A stretch of DNA of 14,059 bases, taken from contig JAQIWT010000900.1 in NCBI GenBank assembly GCA_034696485.1, forward strand, positions 1 through 14,059, in the 5' to 3' direction. Positions 1-7,603 of the stretch are shown piece after piece. The notes under the pieces are model-generated. The model was given only the letters and a program-made list of their open reading frames with translations. It had not been told where the DNA came from and ran no database searches. How positions within the stretch are numbered: position 1 is the stretch's first letter; the number at the start of each line of letters is the position of its first letter. The stretch comes from Isohypsibius dastychi (Eukaryota; Tardigrada; Eutardigrada; Parachela; Isohypsibiidae). A program made the position numbers and the translations under genes.

Positions 1-133
1 ATTCTCACAAACTAGACAGTAATTCAAATCCCTATCACTGGTCACACCTTCAGGCCCAGAAGCGATGTTTTCTATTCTTCCTTAGGAATTAACCTCAAGG
101 AAAAACATTCACGCGTCATTTATCCATATTTGG

Positions 134-349
134 ATCTAAACCACGGAGCAGTTCAGAGTGTATCTGAATACGGGTAAATTATATTGAAATTGCACGTTTC
201 AATTATGATATTCTGAAAGTTGTATTTACAGGAGATTATCAGACGATCTTATCACTCTTGCGCAGTTACTTGCGGGCAAATACAGGTTGACGGATTTATA
301 CAGCCATTGTTCCGACAAACTAGTCAAATCATAGATGTTATATAACCCA
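134..349 (+). repeat. Block A, left arm of the large duplication
   Basis: This stretch aligns over its length with 9931-10169. Shared landmarks include 'atctgaatacgggtaaa', 'gattatcagacgatcttat' and 'acaaatacaggttgac' (one mismatch). The match stops at 'accca' (345-349), exactly where transposase-like sequence begins. The block B copy carries an extra AT-rich stretch of roughly 29 bp around 10061-10090 with a repeated 'tatctaca'. I see no coding frame conserved between the two copies. Bases 1-133 show nothing I can support. Confidence 0.85.
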
Positions 350-1264
350 TTTTCATTTTCAACGCAGATGAGACTGGGTTTTTTTACCGTCAGCTGCCCA
401 CCAAATCGTTGGTAGAAAAAAGCAGTCAGCGAAGAATGGGAAGCTCGCAACAGAGCGGATTTCTGTTTTGCGGCAGCTGCACTGGGGAGAAACTGACCCC
501 GCTAGTTATCGGAAACTCGCTCAATCCACAAGCGTTCAAAAACAAAGATCGTGCAAACTTTTGTGTGACTTGGCGATCAAACAAAAAAGCTTGGATGACC
601 ACGATTCTTTTCACCCAAATATGACCTCGGTGATTCAGCCATTGGACCAGGTAGTGATCCGAACCGCGAAAACTTATTTAGAAAGCAGCTGGTCAGCTTT
701 ATTGTTTCGTTAGCCGACGAGCTGATTGAAAAAGCGAAGCCGGTGAACGCAACCATGCTCGCGAAACAAATCACTGTTAACCATGCAGTTCGTTGGCTCA
801 TGGTGGCATGGAACAAAGTTGAAGCTCTGACCATTCAGAAATGCTTCAGGAGATGTGGTGTCATTAATTTTGAAGCGGACGAAACTTTAGAGGAAAAATC
901 TTTTTTTGAGAACATCGAAGTTCTCGCGCCCGAAGTGCCTGCTGAACTCGGCCTCGGTACGAAAGACGAATACATTTTCTTTGACAATGAAGTCCAGTGT
1001 GGTGAAGTTTCGCGATGAACGTAAATGAAATTGCAGCCCTAGTGGTGGAGGAAACGCTTGATCAAGAAGCCGATGGAGCTGATCAAGAGACAGGCCCGAG
1101 TTCTTCGCACGCAGGTGCTAGTGGCTCTGAGGACGAGGATGAATGAAGTGATCGAAGTCGATACACCGAGACTTCAGTATCATGACCCCGATCAAGTGAA
1201 GGAAGCGTTGAACGCACTTGAGGTCAATTTACTTCGCCTGATCGAACCGAGAGGTTTGCCGTGA
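346..1264 (+). pseudogene. Tigger/pogo-type DDE transposase, truncated and frameshifted
   Basis: The ancestral enzyme would have cut and joined transposon ends with a DDD catalytic triad (DDE superfamily endonuclease, pogo branch). What remains starts at the first catalytic motif, NADETG (Asp codon 367-369), followed by YRQLPTKSL, LTPLVIGNSLNPQAFKN and RSNKKAWMT in one frame to about 606. A shift of frame then gives HPNMTSVIQPLDQ (612-650), which carries the third catalytic Asp (645-647). The segment between, which in this family holds the second Asp in a DNC-x-AH motif, is missing. Another shift near 673 leads to the C-terminal region (AWNKVEALTIQKCFRRCG, then an acidic NEIAALVVEE segment at 1027-1056 in a third frame). 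A last frame has EALNALEV and ends at 1264. The N-terminal CENPB/HTH domains are absent. It is inactive. Confidence 0.88.
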
Positions 1265-1764
1265 TGGAGGTCCTGCATTCGGAAACAGCGGGCCGATCAA
1301 CAGAAACCCCCCTTTATTCAGGAAGAAAAACCAAGACAGAAAGGGAAGGGAGGGTGGGTGAACAGAAAAATGCTTGGAAGTGAACTGAGGGAAAGGGCCT
1401 TATATAGCCAACAAGAATCGGGAAACACCCCGCTGTACAAGGCACGCTTATTGCGCGTTAGAGCCACAGAAGAGACTGCCGGACGAAAAACCGGCTCGTA
1501 ATTAACCACAATTGATGAACATCAATTCCCATATTATTTTTGTATCAAAAGACTCCATAAATTAGCCTCTATGCTATCAAATGCGAAGTCATCGTGAGCA
1601 AGAGCTAGCTGAAGGAGCAAGGTTACGAAAAACAAGAATGATACAGCCGACTTTGCACTCATTTTTAGTCGGAAGACTGGTGATGATGAAAGTCAATGAG
1701 CCCAATGTACTTCGCCACAACCCCCCCCCCCCCAACTTGAAAGTTTGGACCCCCTCAAGGGTCC
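1265..1764. other. Transposon non-coding tail, no gene seen
   Basis: About 500 bases between the transposase remnant and the 3' terminus. It holds an A/G-rich patch near 1321-1360 and a run of thirteen C at 1721-1733. An open frame at 1581-1832 runs through the C-run and into the terminal repeat, and I do not regard it as a gene. Confidence 0.6.
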
Positions 1765-1843
1765 CCTCTCTAAATTCTGAACAGTTCCGAATTCTGAACG
1801 ACTTCGCCGGTCCCGAGCGCTTTCAGATTTAGGGAGTTTACTG
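1765..1843 (+). repeat. 3' terminal region of the Tigger-like element
   Basis: The sequence ends '...tttagggagtttactg' followed by TA. It contains two copies of 'aattctgaac' (1773-1782 and 1790-1799), a 17-base period. Short internal repeats of AATTC-type words close to CAGT-beginning ends are usual for Tigger-like terminal inverted repeats. The partner 5' repeat is not in the window, so the exact repeat length cannot be fixed. Confidence 0.6.
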
Positions 1844-2770
1844 TAATTTGACATGTCTGCCTGCATCGTCGATATCCAAACGGGAAGGCCGTTTTGACTC
1901 TCTGGTTTCAGCGTCCTTTTGAACTCAACACCTTTTCGTATTCAGGGCACGACGCTTCTGAAATCTAACCTGTTAGGCGTTCAAAGCTTACTCTGATTCG
2001 AAGTGGTGTGTCGGTGCGAGAGAAGCTTGTCACCTTGATGCTATCCTGGAACAGTCGACGGAACAGTCTGGCCAAATCGATCGCCCCAGGGTTTCTCCAA
2101 CAAGGTCAGCTTAGCGGGGAGGACACGGACACATGGAAGGAACAAACAAAATAGATCTGGGATCGGCGTTTCGAGAACCAGGAAGAGCAGAACCACAACA
2201 AAGACAATGACCACTCGGTCAAGACGAGATATCCAGCGTTCATTCGCACCAGACTGGTCGATGGAATGACGCAATCAATTTTAGAATGTATGAAATACAC
2301 CGAGTGTTCAACGTGGCGGTCCTAGGGAATGATAGCGAAGTTGCAGAGTTGCCGGAGTGACAACAGGACCACAGCGTTTTTGGATGAAAACGAGACTGAA
2401 AAACCGTGGCGTTGTGTGAGCGACCAAGGGGCTGCGGCGCCGTTCCCGCTTCTGCTTGCTCTCGCCCATACACCAGCCCATTTGCTGTGATATAATGGTT
2501 GACAATTGCTGGACGGTGGTCAGTCAGCTGGAGGGAATGATACGTCGTTGGCGTACAAAGAAATTCGACCGCTCTTCACTACTATGGTACAGTTGGGTGA
2601 CATTGCACATCTCGTTCATTTTGTATCCTGTCACCACACCGAGATCCCTTGTTGCTCGTGCATTTGGGAAGGTGGCGCTGAACTGAGGTAAACTGAATGG
2701 ACCACGATAGCACCGTATTCAACTTGTCCTGAGCAAATGTCTTGGTCTAACTATCACGATGTTACTCTTT

Positions 2771-3018
2771 CCTTCCTGGACCTCCCCTTATTCTTAGCAC
2801 GATGAATCGTGATTTCCCAAGTGACTTACCTGCTCTTGAAATTCGTAGATTCCAGACCAGCAGCTCCAGCTTCAGCATTCCATGCTTATACACCCGATGT
2901 TTTCGGCAATGGCGGTAAGGTCACATAATGTGTATAATGTTCGGATGAGACAGTGACGGAGGCTGGAAACAATGTCTAACTGCGATAGAATCAAGCAGAA
3001 TATTGTATTTAAACGCAT
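2771..3018. repeat. Near-identical 248-bp core, block A copy
   Basis: Aligned to 11103-11350 without gaps, this segment shows only two differences (2924 C/A and 2992 C/T). The 79 bases just upstream show about eight differences, and downstream sequence is far more diverged with indels. Inside are a palindrome, CACGAT-GA-ATCGTG (2798-2811), a plus-strand GGTAAGG donor-like site (2914-2920), and on the minus strand a full consensus donor CAG/GTAAGT (complement of 2824-2832). The sharp edges suggest either a gene-conversion tract or a functional element. Confidence 0.85.
2802..2918 (+). CDS. Small conserved ORF, 38 residues, function unknown
   Basis: This frame begins ATG and reads MNRDFPSDLPALEI, then a serine-rich stretch, and ends IPCLYTRCFRQWR with TAA at 2916-2918. 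The same frame is present base for base in the other block (11134-11250). Its stop overlaps a GGTAAGG donor-like site, so it could be a 5' exon of the downstream RPA1-like copy rather than a complete peptide. It does not match a domain I recognise. A second frame across the same bases is also open (PAAPASAFHAYTPDVFGNGG), so the choice of frame is uncertain. Coding status is an inference from identity between copies only. Confidence 0.3.
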   Translation: MNRDFPSDLPALEIRRFQTSSSSFSIPCLYTRCFRQWR

Positions 3019-3342
3019 TCAATTCGAACGCATGCGTAGAATCGCAACGTTGTGCACCAAACATTCGATTACCAGTACAGTATCACACAAAGCATTTTCA
3101 GTGCACTTAGCAACTTACGGTACTTCCAATGACCGACATGTATCTGGCTGCGTGGAAATTTTTGTATCAACCGCATTGATTAGCAGAAAGCTTCCCGAAT
3201 AAAGTATGGTCCCTGAACGACTCAATGTCGATCACAAGACATACCCAAACGGGATTCTTTTCGTGATGCCTTATATGACTTTTGGATAGCATAGACATAT
3301 TCACTGTAATTGTAACGTATCGGTTCTGAGTGATTTCCACAG

Positions 3343-3625
3343 GACAATTAGAAGGTTAACTTGCGGCGATGTGTTTTTCGACGACGGTACTCGAGAAAAA
3401 TTCCATGTTTCATGCGGAAATACATATCATCGCCCCATTGTGCACACCACGGATAATGCGTGAAGCGTGCGAGTTACCATTTGGAATGGGTGCCGATTAT
3501 CTTCTCTCTGTTACATCAAACAGGCACAGGTCATGCGCGCCGTAATCAGAACCTGTTATGACAAGTCTGAGCTGTACCACTTAGACCGATACAGCAACTT
3601 CCAGCAAATAGAACATGAATTTTGA
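3343..3625 (+). pseudogene. RPA1-like DBD-B OB fold, copy I (one in-frame stop)
   Basis: The open stretch begins just after an acceptor-like site (tttccacag, 3334-3342). It runs in one frame to a TGA at 3623-3625, with one internal TGA at 3461-3463. It shows the second OB-fold pattern of RPA large subunits: a basic/hydrophobic strand (HRPIVHTTDNA), then after the stop SVRVTIWNG, matching the family's 'sV.Vt.LW' strand. It continues with a further strand (QVMRAVIRTCYDKSEL) where RPA1 has 'vlAIKga.v.df'. RPA1 binds single-stranded DNA in replication and repair. This fragment lacks the rest of the protein and is broken. The assignment rests on motif spacing remembered from the family, not on a database search. 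Confidence 0.42.
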
Positions 3626-3957
3626 TGCTGAGTCTCGAAAAACATCGCGAGCAGCTGACTACTTTTACCCTCCTTGACACGCCGATTCAGTACGCAAAGT
3701 ACTGGACAGTTGCTGATGTGCAGAAAAATCATTTCAGGTTTGATCTCGAGGAGAAGTAAAAGCTCGAATTATATGCATCAATTCGTGTTCTAGCGCAGGA
3801 TGGTAACCGATTACTCTTTTCCGCTAGCCCAAATCATCATAAAACGGAAGTTGTACCAAACGGCACTTTCGTTGGAGAAGGCCGAGGAGTTTACACGTTC
3901 ATACACGATGAAGAAATAGTGCCACTGGGTTGGTACGACCACGAGTGCTGTGAGTAA
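3625..3957 (+). pseudogene. Unrecognised ORF downstream of copy I DBD-B (one stop)
   Basis: An ATG that overlaps the TGA of the preceding frame (ATGA, with the preceding stop at 3623-3625) opens a frame of 110 codons. It is broken only by TAA at 3757-3759 and closes with TAA at 3955-3957. The first part reads MLSLEKHREQLTTFTLLD. The second part has alternating strands (ASIRVLAQDGNRLLFSAS, GVYTFIHDEEIVPLGWYDHE) that would fit a beta-barrel such as an OB fold, but I cannot assign it to a specific domain. A donor-like GTGAGTA lies at 3950-3956, so the final stop could be intronic. By position it may be the next domain of copy I after a frameshift. Confidence 0.4.
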
Positions 3958-4177
3958 AAAATCGAGCAGGAATTTTAGGATTGAATTCGAATCACTCGAT
4001 CCTCAGGATGTACACCGATATTCAAGCGGGAGTTTTGTGTTGAAAGAAACAGTCGACTTCAAAAAGCTGAACTTTTATGTGATCTGGAGATCAGCCTGCA
4101 CCAAAACCTTTCGCGAAGGTGTATTGAATTTTAGGAGGAACGCCGAAAATTTCAAAAAACAAAAAGTCAGCAAGTAG
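3950..4177 (+). pseudogene. Unrecognised basic ORF fragment, copy I region
   Basis: A 75-codon open frame in a different frame from the previous segment. It contains FRIEFESLDPQDVHRY and a lysine-rich end (NAENFKKQKVSK). It has no clear start codon and overlaps the end of the preceding frame by eight bases, as expected for a frameshifted continuation. I do not recognise a domain. Confidence 0.3.
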
Positions 4178-4200
4178 TTGAGCTCAGCGTGGAGAATTAG

Positions 4201-4407
4201 AGTTTTGAAAAACTACAAAATAAGAACGAGGAGTGGATGGAACGTGGGTTCTTAGCTAGCTTTGGTGAATTTTCCACGGCTACAAGTTTACTTGAAGAGA
4301 GAGAAATTTTATGTTTATTTTGCCTTCCTTTTGATGTCAGAAAAATTTTCTTGATTTCATCCAAGAACCAGAACTCTTCCTACTCAAACCAAGTTCCCCT
4401 GCTTTAG
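4201..4407 (+). pseudogene. Copy I tail, homologous to copy IV at 13218-13457
   Basis: This open frame of 68 residues follows a TAG and ends with TAG at 4405-4407. Its protein pattern (ERGFLASFGEFSTATSLLEE... LPFDV) parallels the frame at 13280-13440 (KNRVLFASVAKLKSSSRKWLE... EFDFD) at similar spacing, although the DNA is strongly diverged. In copy IV this region looks like the distal half of a DBD-B OB fold. The part 4380-4520 continues as a match to 13460-13600 but carries stop codons here (TAG at 4405, others after). Confidence 0.4.
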
Positions 4408-4530
4408 AATAGATCTGTCAGTTTTAGGTAGAAATTAAGGCCAAAACCATATTTGAAGGAATGGAATATAATGGTGAAGCAGGGACCGAGGGTATGGAAA
4501 ACTAGAAGATCTCATGCTGCATGTGGCTCA
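4330..4530 (+). repeat. Block A, distal arm of the large duplication
   Basis: This arm aligns with about 13430-13620. Shared words include 'tttca(t/c)ccaagaa'-like sequence, 'ctcaaaccaagt', 'aaggccaaaacca', 'accgagggta' and 'gaaaactagaagatctcat'. In block B the same stretch is an open frame ending GRMAMIMKAETEGKEN-stop (TAG 13595-13597), whereas block A has lost the frame. The TAG itself is preserved in both ('gaaaactag'). Confidence 0.75.
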
Positions 4531-4828
4531 AGTGATGCACGTTTTTATATTTGCTTGAAAAGGCAGCCCCTTACCTCCTCCGCTTGATCCGCTAAAGCCC
4601 AGCAGCGCAGATATTCAACTCTCCATAGGAATAATCTATGAATCTATGTCGGAATGTACGATAATTTCAACGGATAATATTGTGTATACGTTCACGTTCG
4701 TGTGTAGGCGTATACATTCACAAAATACAAAGTTGAAATAGCAGATCCCAAATACAAGCAGCTGGCCACGACAACACTGAGCTTCAATGTAGAACAAAAA
4801 ACAGTGATACAACCGTCGTAGAGAAGAG
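4531..4828. other. No gene seen
   Basis: Nearly 300 bases with stops in all plus-strand frames and no match to block B. The only long minus-strand frame (4636-4860) has no recognisable motif. Confidence 0.5.
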
Positions 4829-5295
4829 ATGGCATCAATGGCGAGGATCATGACTAACAAGGATATTTTCGATCTGCCTGACGGATCGCAAAAAATCGGT
4901 GAGTTTGTTGTGTTTTATGATCAACCTTCTTAAACATATTGGATTACGGATACTTCTGGCTTCGTCCAATCTGTGAGTGATTTCATGTACGAAAAACTAC
5001 GTGAGATCAGAATACGTGACATGTCGACCGAAAGGACACTGACCGTTAAATTCTGGAACGAAAAAGTAACCTCATCAAAATTTAGACATCGAACGTAACT
5101 AATCCTTTCCAGGCAAACGAAATCACAGCAGATGACCTGGAGCTGAAAGTTATTTTTCTCATGAATTTCTCCAAGGACAGTTACAGAGGAGAGGGTTTCA
5201 TCGTTGGAAGCCATTACGGATGACATGGGGTAGTTGAACGCAATCTCAAATTCAACAAATGGGTTTACGGCACCTTCGCCATCGAGTCGGATTAA
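4829..5295 (+). pseudogene. RPA1-like DBD-B OB fold, copy II upstream module
   Basis: An ATG at 4829 opens a frame (MASMARIMTNKDIFDLPDG) with TAA at 4931-4933. The same frame then continues to TAA 5096-5098 with DTSGFVQSVSDF, REIRIRDMS and TLTVKFWNEKV. That is the DBD-B signature of RPA1 (D-x-x-G-x-VQSVS, a basic strand, then 'tvtLWne'). A shift to another frame (5086 on) gives LELKVIFLMNFSKDSYRGEG, matching 'vlAIk..kv.df.g.sl'. After a TGA at 5221-5223 comes RNLKFNKWVYG, matching the closing 'a.kLr.W.d.eg'. The product would bind single-stranded DNA. It carries at least one frameshift and two stops. An 18-base GT...AG stretch (5095-5112) spans the frameshift but is too short for an ordinary intron. 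Confidence 0.58.
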
Positions 5296-5608
5296 TCGGA
5301 ACACGAACGTTCAGAGACCCCTCACAGTGCTCGTCTTATCGTCACTCGGACCAAAACCATGCCACGGGCACGGAGGGGGCGCAAAAGAATACGAAAAAGC
5401 CATTTTTAGTGACAGCACCGGGGTGATTTCGGCAGTTGGTTACGACAAGGAAGCACTCAACATGACGAGAAAGATGTTGAAAGGGAATGTATATACAATC
5501 AACGAATTTGATGTCAAAGGAGCGAATAAGGAGTATCAGCGGCAAGAAACAACAAACTGGGATGCTGTCATGACATCTGAAACAACGATCAAAGACGATA
5601 CCATGTAA
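5234..5608 (+). pseudogene. RPA1-like DBD-A OB fold, copy II
   Basis: This 124-codon open frame overlaps the end of the upstream DBD-B in another frame. It begins with a Ser/Asn/Pro-rich segment (residues about 1-30), like the flexible linker before DBD-A in RPA1, then an OB fold. PLTVLVLSSLGP takes the place of 'WtI.aRVt.ks', KAIFSDSTGVISAVGYDKEA that of the 'L.D.sG.I.aT.Fn...d' strands, and LKGNVYTINEFDVKGANKEYQ that of 'gkvYy.skg.lk.ANkqf'. WDAVMTSETTIKDD closes the domain, like 'yem.f...T.v.p'. The frame stops at TAA 5606-5608 within 'ATGTAAGC', which also reads as a splice donor. No ATG lies at the start, so the true N-terminus is unknown. Strong candidate for a genuine RPA1-derived fold. 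Confidence 0.68.
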
Positions 5609-6073
5609 GCTGATGTTAAATGGCAATAGTGTTATCGACCTAAGAGCAAGACTGGATTTTGGAGAGTTTGCTGCCATTAAGAACTGTTATGCCAGAAAAA
5701 CAGCCTTGGAAATGACCTACTATCTAACAGATTGAAACTGACGTCTACTCTAACGTCTACTCCAGTATACGGAAAGTCTGATTGTCATCAAAAACTAAAC
5801 ACTTGGATCGAGAACGAGTATGGTATAGAACTTCAAACAATTGCGACCGTGACATTCGGAACCAAAGATACCAGGCAACAAGAATCATCTACAGAATCAA
5901 AGAGCCATGAAAAAGTAATATTCGAATCTTCGAGTTTAGATGACAACCTTCGGAAAGACCCGAACAGATTTGCTGAAGATGTTGCTACGATTCCACCGCA
6001 TAAGAAAATACCTCCGGGCGTCCCCCGGCCAGATGCTCGTGGGACATATTGCGGAAGGTTTCTTCAAAATTAA
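5607..6073 (+). pseudogene. RPA1-like DBD-B distal half plus linker, copy II
   Basis: Right after DBD-A, in the next frame (5607-5735), comes LMLNGNSVIDLRARLDFG then FAAIKNCYARKTALEM, resembling the second half of DBD-B ('vvtatLW...', 'vlAIKgarv'). A further frame change at about 5732 leads to LTSTPVYGKSD and HQKLNTWIENEYG, the closing 'a.KLr.Wfd.eG' motif. The first half of DBD-B is missing between DBD-A and this point. The rest (about 5870-6073) is polar and contains PPHKKIPPGVPRPDARG. Another frame (5940-6173) may continue it (KIKQTFIPNIQFCYELLSRF). Broken by two frame changes and an internal deletion. Confidence 0.55.
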
Positions 6074-6154
6074 ACAAACTTTCATTCCGAACATTCAATT
6101 CTGCTATGAATTGTTGTCTAGGTTTCAAGGTCACTGTGCTCAAAAAGACCCCGC

Positions 6155-6760
6155 ATGCATCGTGTTCACTTAAACTTTGAAATCCTCTCTAGATTCAAAA
6201 CTGCAATGATTCGAAAATTCAGAAGCTTTAGACAGCATGAATTTTTTTCTAGTTTTTTATGGTATTTTCGTTTGATTTTTTCAATTCAAACTGACGGAGG
6301 AGTTGAGCGTAGACGGCTCGATCTTGAACCTTCGGTTATATCCAAGCCATTACCCGGAGAGGAAGAAAACAATACGTTGCTACTTGGATACAACCTTCCG
6401 CAAAATCAGGAACCTAATAAGGAATTCTCACTGTTCGAGTATCTTAGAAAATAGAGTGCATCACCGGACAAATTTACAACCGGTCAAATGACAAAATCAA
6501 CCCAGGACAAATCAATCACCCAGAATATGGAAGATGAGGAAAGAGAGATCGTGCCAATTCCGAAAATTCACAGAACTCCAGTCCCGGATAATGAACCAAG
6601 AAAAGAACCACAGAGATCACAACAATTCAAACGAAACGAGGAACAATACCCAGCAACGCAACACCAAAGAAACCTCGGAACGGATAACTCGTTGGTCATA
6701 AGATTTTCGGAACGATATAATATTGCGAACGAGTACTACCAGGACGACTATTCTTTCTAG
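6155..6760 (+). pseudogene. Unrecognised polar ORF with one internal stop
   Basis: A single frame is open over about 200 codons, except for TAG at 6452-6454. It is the same frame as the preceding copy II segment, 80 bases downstream. The first third is hydrophobic/basic. From about residue 50 it is strongly polar (LPGEEENNTLLLGYNLPQNQ; after the stop MEDEEREIVPIPKIHRTPVP and a Gln/Arg/Asn-rich stretch), ending YYQDDYSF. It looks like a disordered tail and shows no domain I recognise. It could be the C-terminal extension of copy II or a separate gene. A single stop in 600 bases is compatible with a recent lesion, a short intron or a base error. Confidence 0.4.
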
Positions 6761-7389
6761 CGAAGCCTGAAATCTGGCAAAAGCCGCAAGGCTTGATTTG
6801 TCGAGCGCGCGTCTCTGTAGAATCAACGGATTACGTTGCATGCTCCGCAGGTAGTTCATTCGAATTTCGATGGAAAATAAAAGCCGTCTATTGGGGGTTT
6901 TTCAAAATTTAACATGCGTTCTTTTTCAGAACGTAAAAAATACAAGGTCACCAGCAATAAAACGACTAAGATTGCTCCAAGTAACATTTTCGTAACTCGA
7001 GATTTAGTAATTTGAACGAGAAAGCATCCATCTTGACAATGATGATGTTATCTACAATGGATGCACTTTTCAAACAGATCATCACGTAATTTATCTTTTA
7101 TATTGACCGGAATTGGAATTCCATTGAATCTCCAGTGGAGGTTACAGGATTCCAAGGTCGCAGTAATGAAATTGCTGTAATTGCTATGTGATGAACGCTA
7201 CCGTCAATCCAAAACGCTTAGAGACTTTAAGGTTTCCAGATCTTTACGACTATGATATCTTTGGAACGTTTGAACTTTTTACGGAAATTCAGGTAATGAT
7301 ATATTTTGATATTGAGTAAGCCAAAGTATCTGACTTCTGTATCAGAATTTGAATTAGCATCGATGGATTCATCATAGCAACTAGCATAT
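6761..7389. other. No gene seen
   Basis: AT-rich sequence with frequent stops in the plus-strand frames. The one longer minus-strand frame (7227-7499) has no motif. No match to the block repeats was noticed. Confidence 0.5.
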
Positions 7390-7560
7390 ATGAACCCCTC
7401 TGCAAACAAATCAAAATATGAAAATCTTGCAACGATGGCTTCTCGTAAAATAAAATTCATGTTGAAAGTTAAAACACCATACGCCGATGTTTCAAACACG
7501 AAAAGCTTCGAAACAATCAGCGAAGAAAGGATAGAAGATGAAGAGGTTTTAGAGAATTAA
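7390..7560 (+). CDS. Short ORF upstream of copy III, 56 residues
   Basis: ATG at 7390-7392 opens a frame reading MNPSANKSKYENLATMAS, a basic/hydrophobic patch (RKIKFMLKVKTPYADV), then an acidic end (ERIEDEEVLEN) and TAA at 7558-7560. It lies 43 bases before the open frame of the copy III OB fold. An acceptor-like site (tatctttttag, 7585-7595) lies between. It may be a 5' exon or N-terminal linker of copy III, or chance. No domain recognised. Confidence 0.3.
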   Translation: MNPSANKSKYENLATMASRKIKFMLKVKTPYADVSNTKSFETISEERIEDEEVLEN

Positions 7561-7603
7561 CCAGACTCGGTTGAACCTCCCAAGATATCTTTTTAGGAAT
7601 TAA

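Larger units (their letters stand above)
350..1845 (+). mobile_element. Decayed pogo/Tigger-type DNA transposon
   Basis: The interval has a Tigger-like transposase remnant followed by non-coding sequence and a 3' terminus that reads outward as CAGTAAACTCCC with TA next to it (1844-1845). This is the usual form of Tc1/mariner-pogo ends, which begin CAGT and insert at TA. No matching 5' terminal repeat was found: the transposase starts directly against block A sequence at about 349-350, so the 5' end and N-terminal half are gone. Block B has no counterpart. It continues from 'ataccca' straight to 'gtgagacat' at 10169-10170. This fits an insertion into block A after the duplication followed by a 5' deletion. 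A larger ancestral element deleted from block B is less likely but possible. Confidence 0.75.
1846..3342 (+). repeat. Block A, middle arm of the large duplication
   Basis: This arm is collinear with 10170-11640. Matches begin at 'gacatgtctgcctgca' (1850 on), compared with 'gacatctttgcctgca' at 10174. They run through 'caacaccttttcgtattcagg', 'cattcgcaccagactgg', 'ctcgcccatacaccagccca', 'gtcaccacaccgagatccct' and 'aagcttcccgaataaagt'. They fade at a shared splice-acceptor-like site (cacag, 3338-3342 and 11636-11640). Outside the core at 2771-3018 the two differ by about one base in ten, with frame-breaking indels. Apart from the small frame at 2802-2918, I found no frame preserved in both copies that I would call a gene. 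Confidence 0.9.

Noticed and set aside
226-450. Minus-strand open frame opposite the transposase start
   Set aside because: It runs from block A repeat into the transposase remnant on the opposite strand and has no motif. It is a shadow of the real sequence.
1721-1733. Run of thirteen C as a special signal
   Set aside because: Simple homopolymer in the decayed transposon tail; length may also be a sequencing artefact.
2240-2505. Minus-strand frames similar in both blocks (about 2240-2505 and 10608-10829)
   Set aside because: They keep some similarity (for example GWCMGES) because two gaps add up to nine bases, but the plus strand shows the same property and frames break elsewhere. Not enough to call a gene.
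5095-5112. An 18-base intron (GTAACT...CCAG) in copy II
   Set aside because: It has GT, a CTAAT word and a pyrimidine tract, but removing it leaves the wrong frame for the downstream fold, and it is shorter than introns known in nearly all animals.
5342-5677. Minus-strand open frame of 111 codons
   Set aside because: Lies opposite the DBD-A-like segment, whose plus-strand protein has a recognisable domain pattern.
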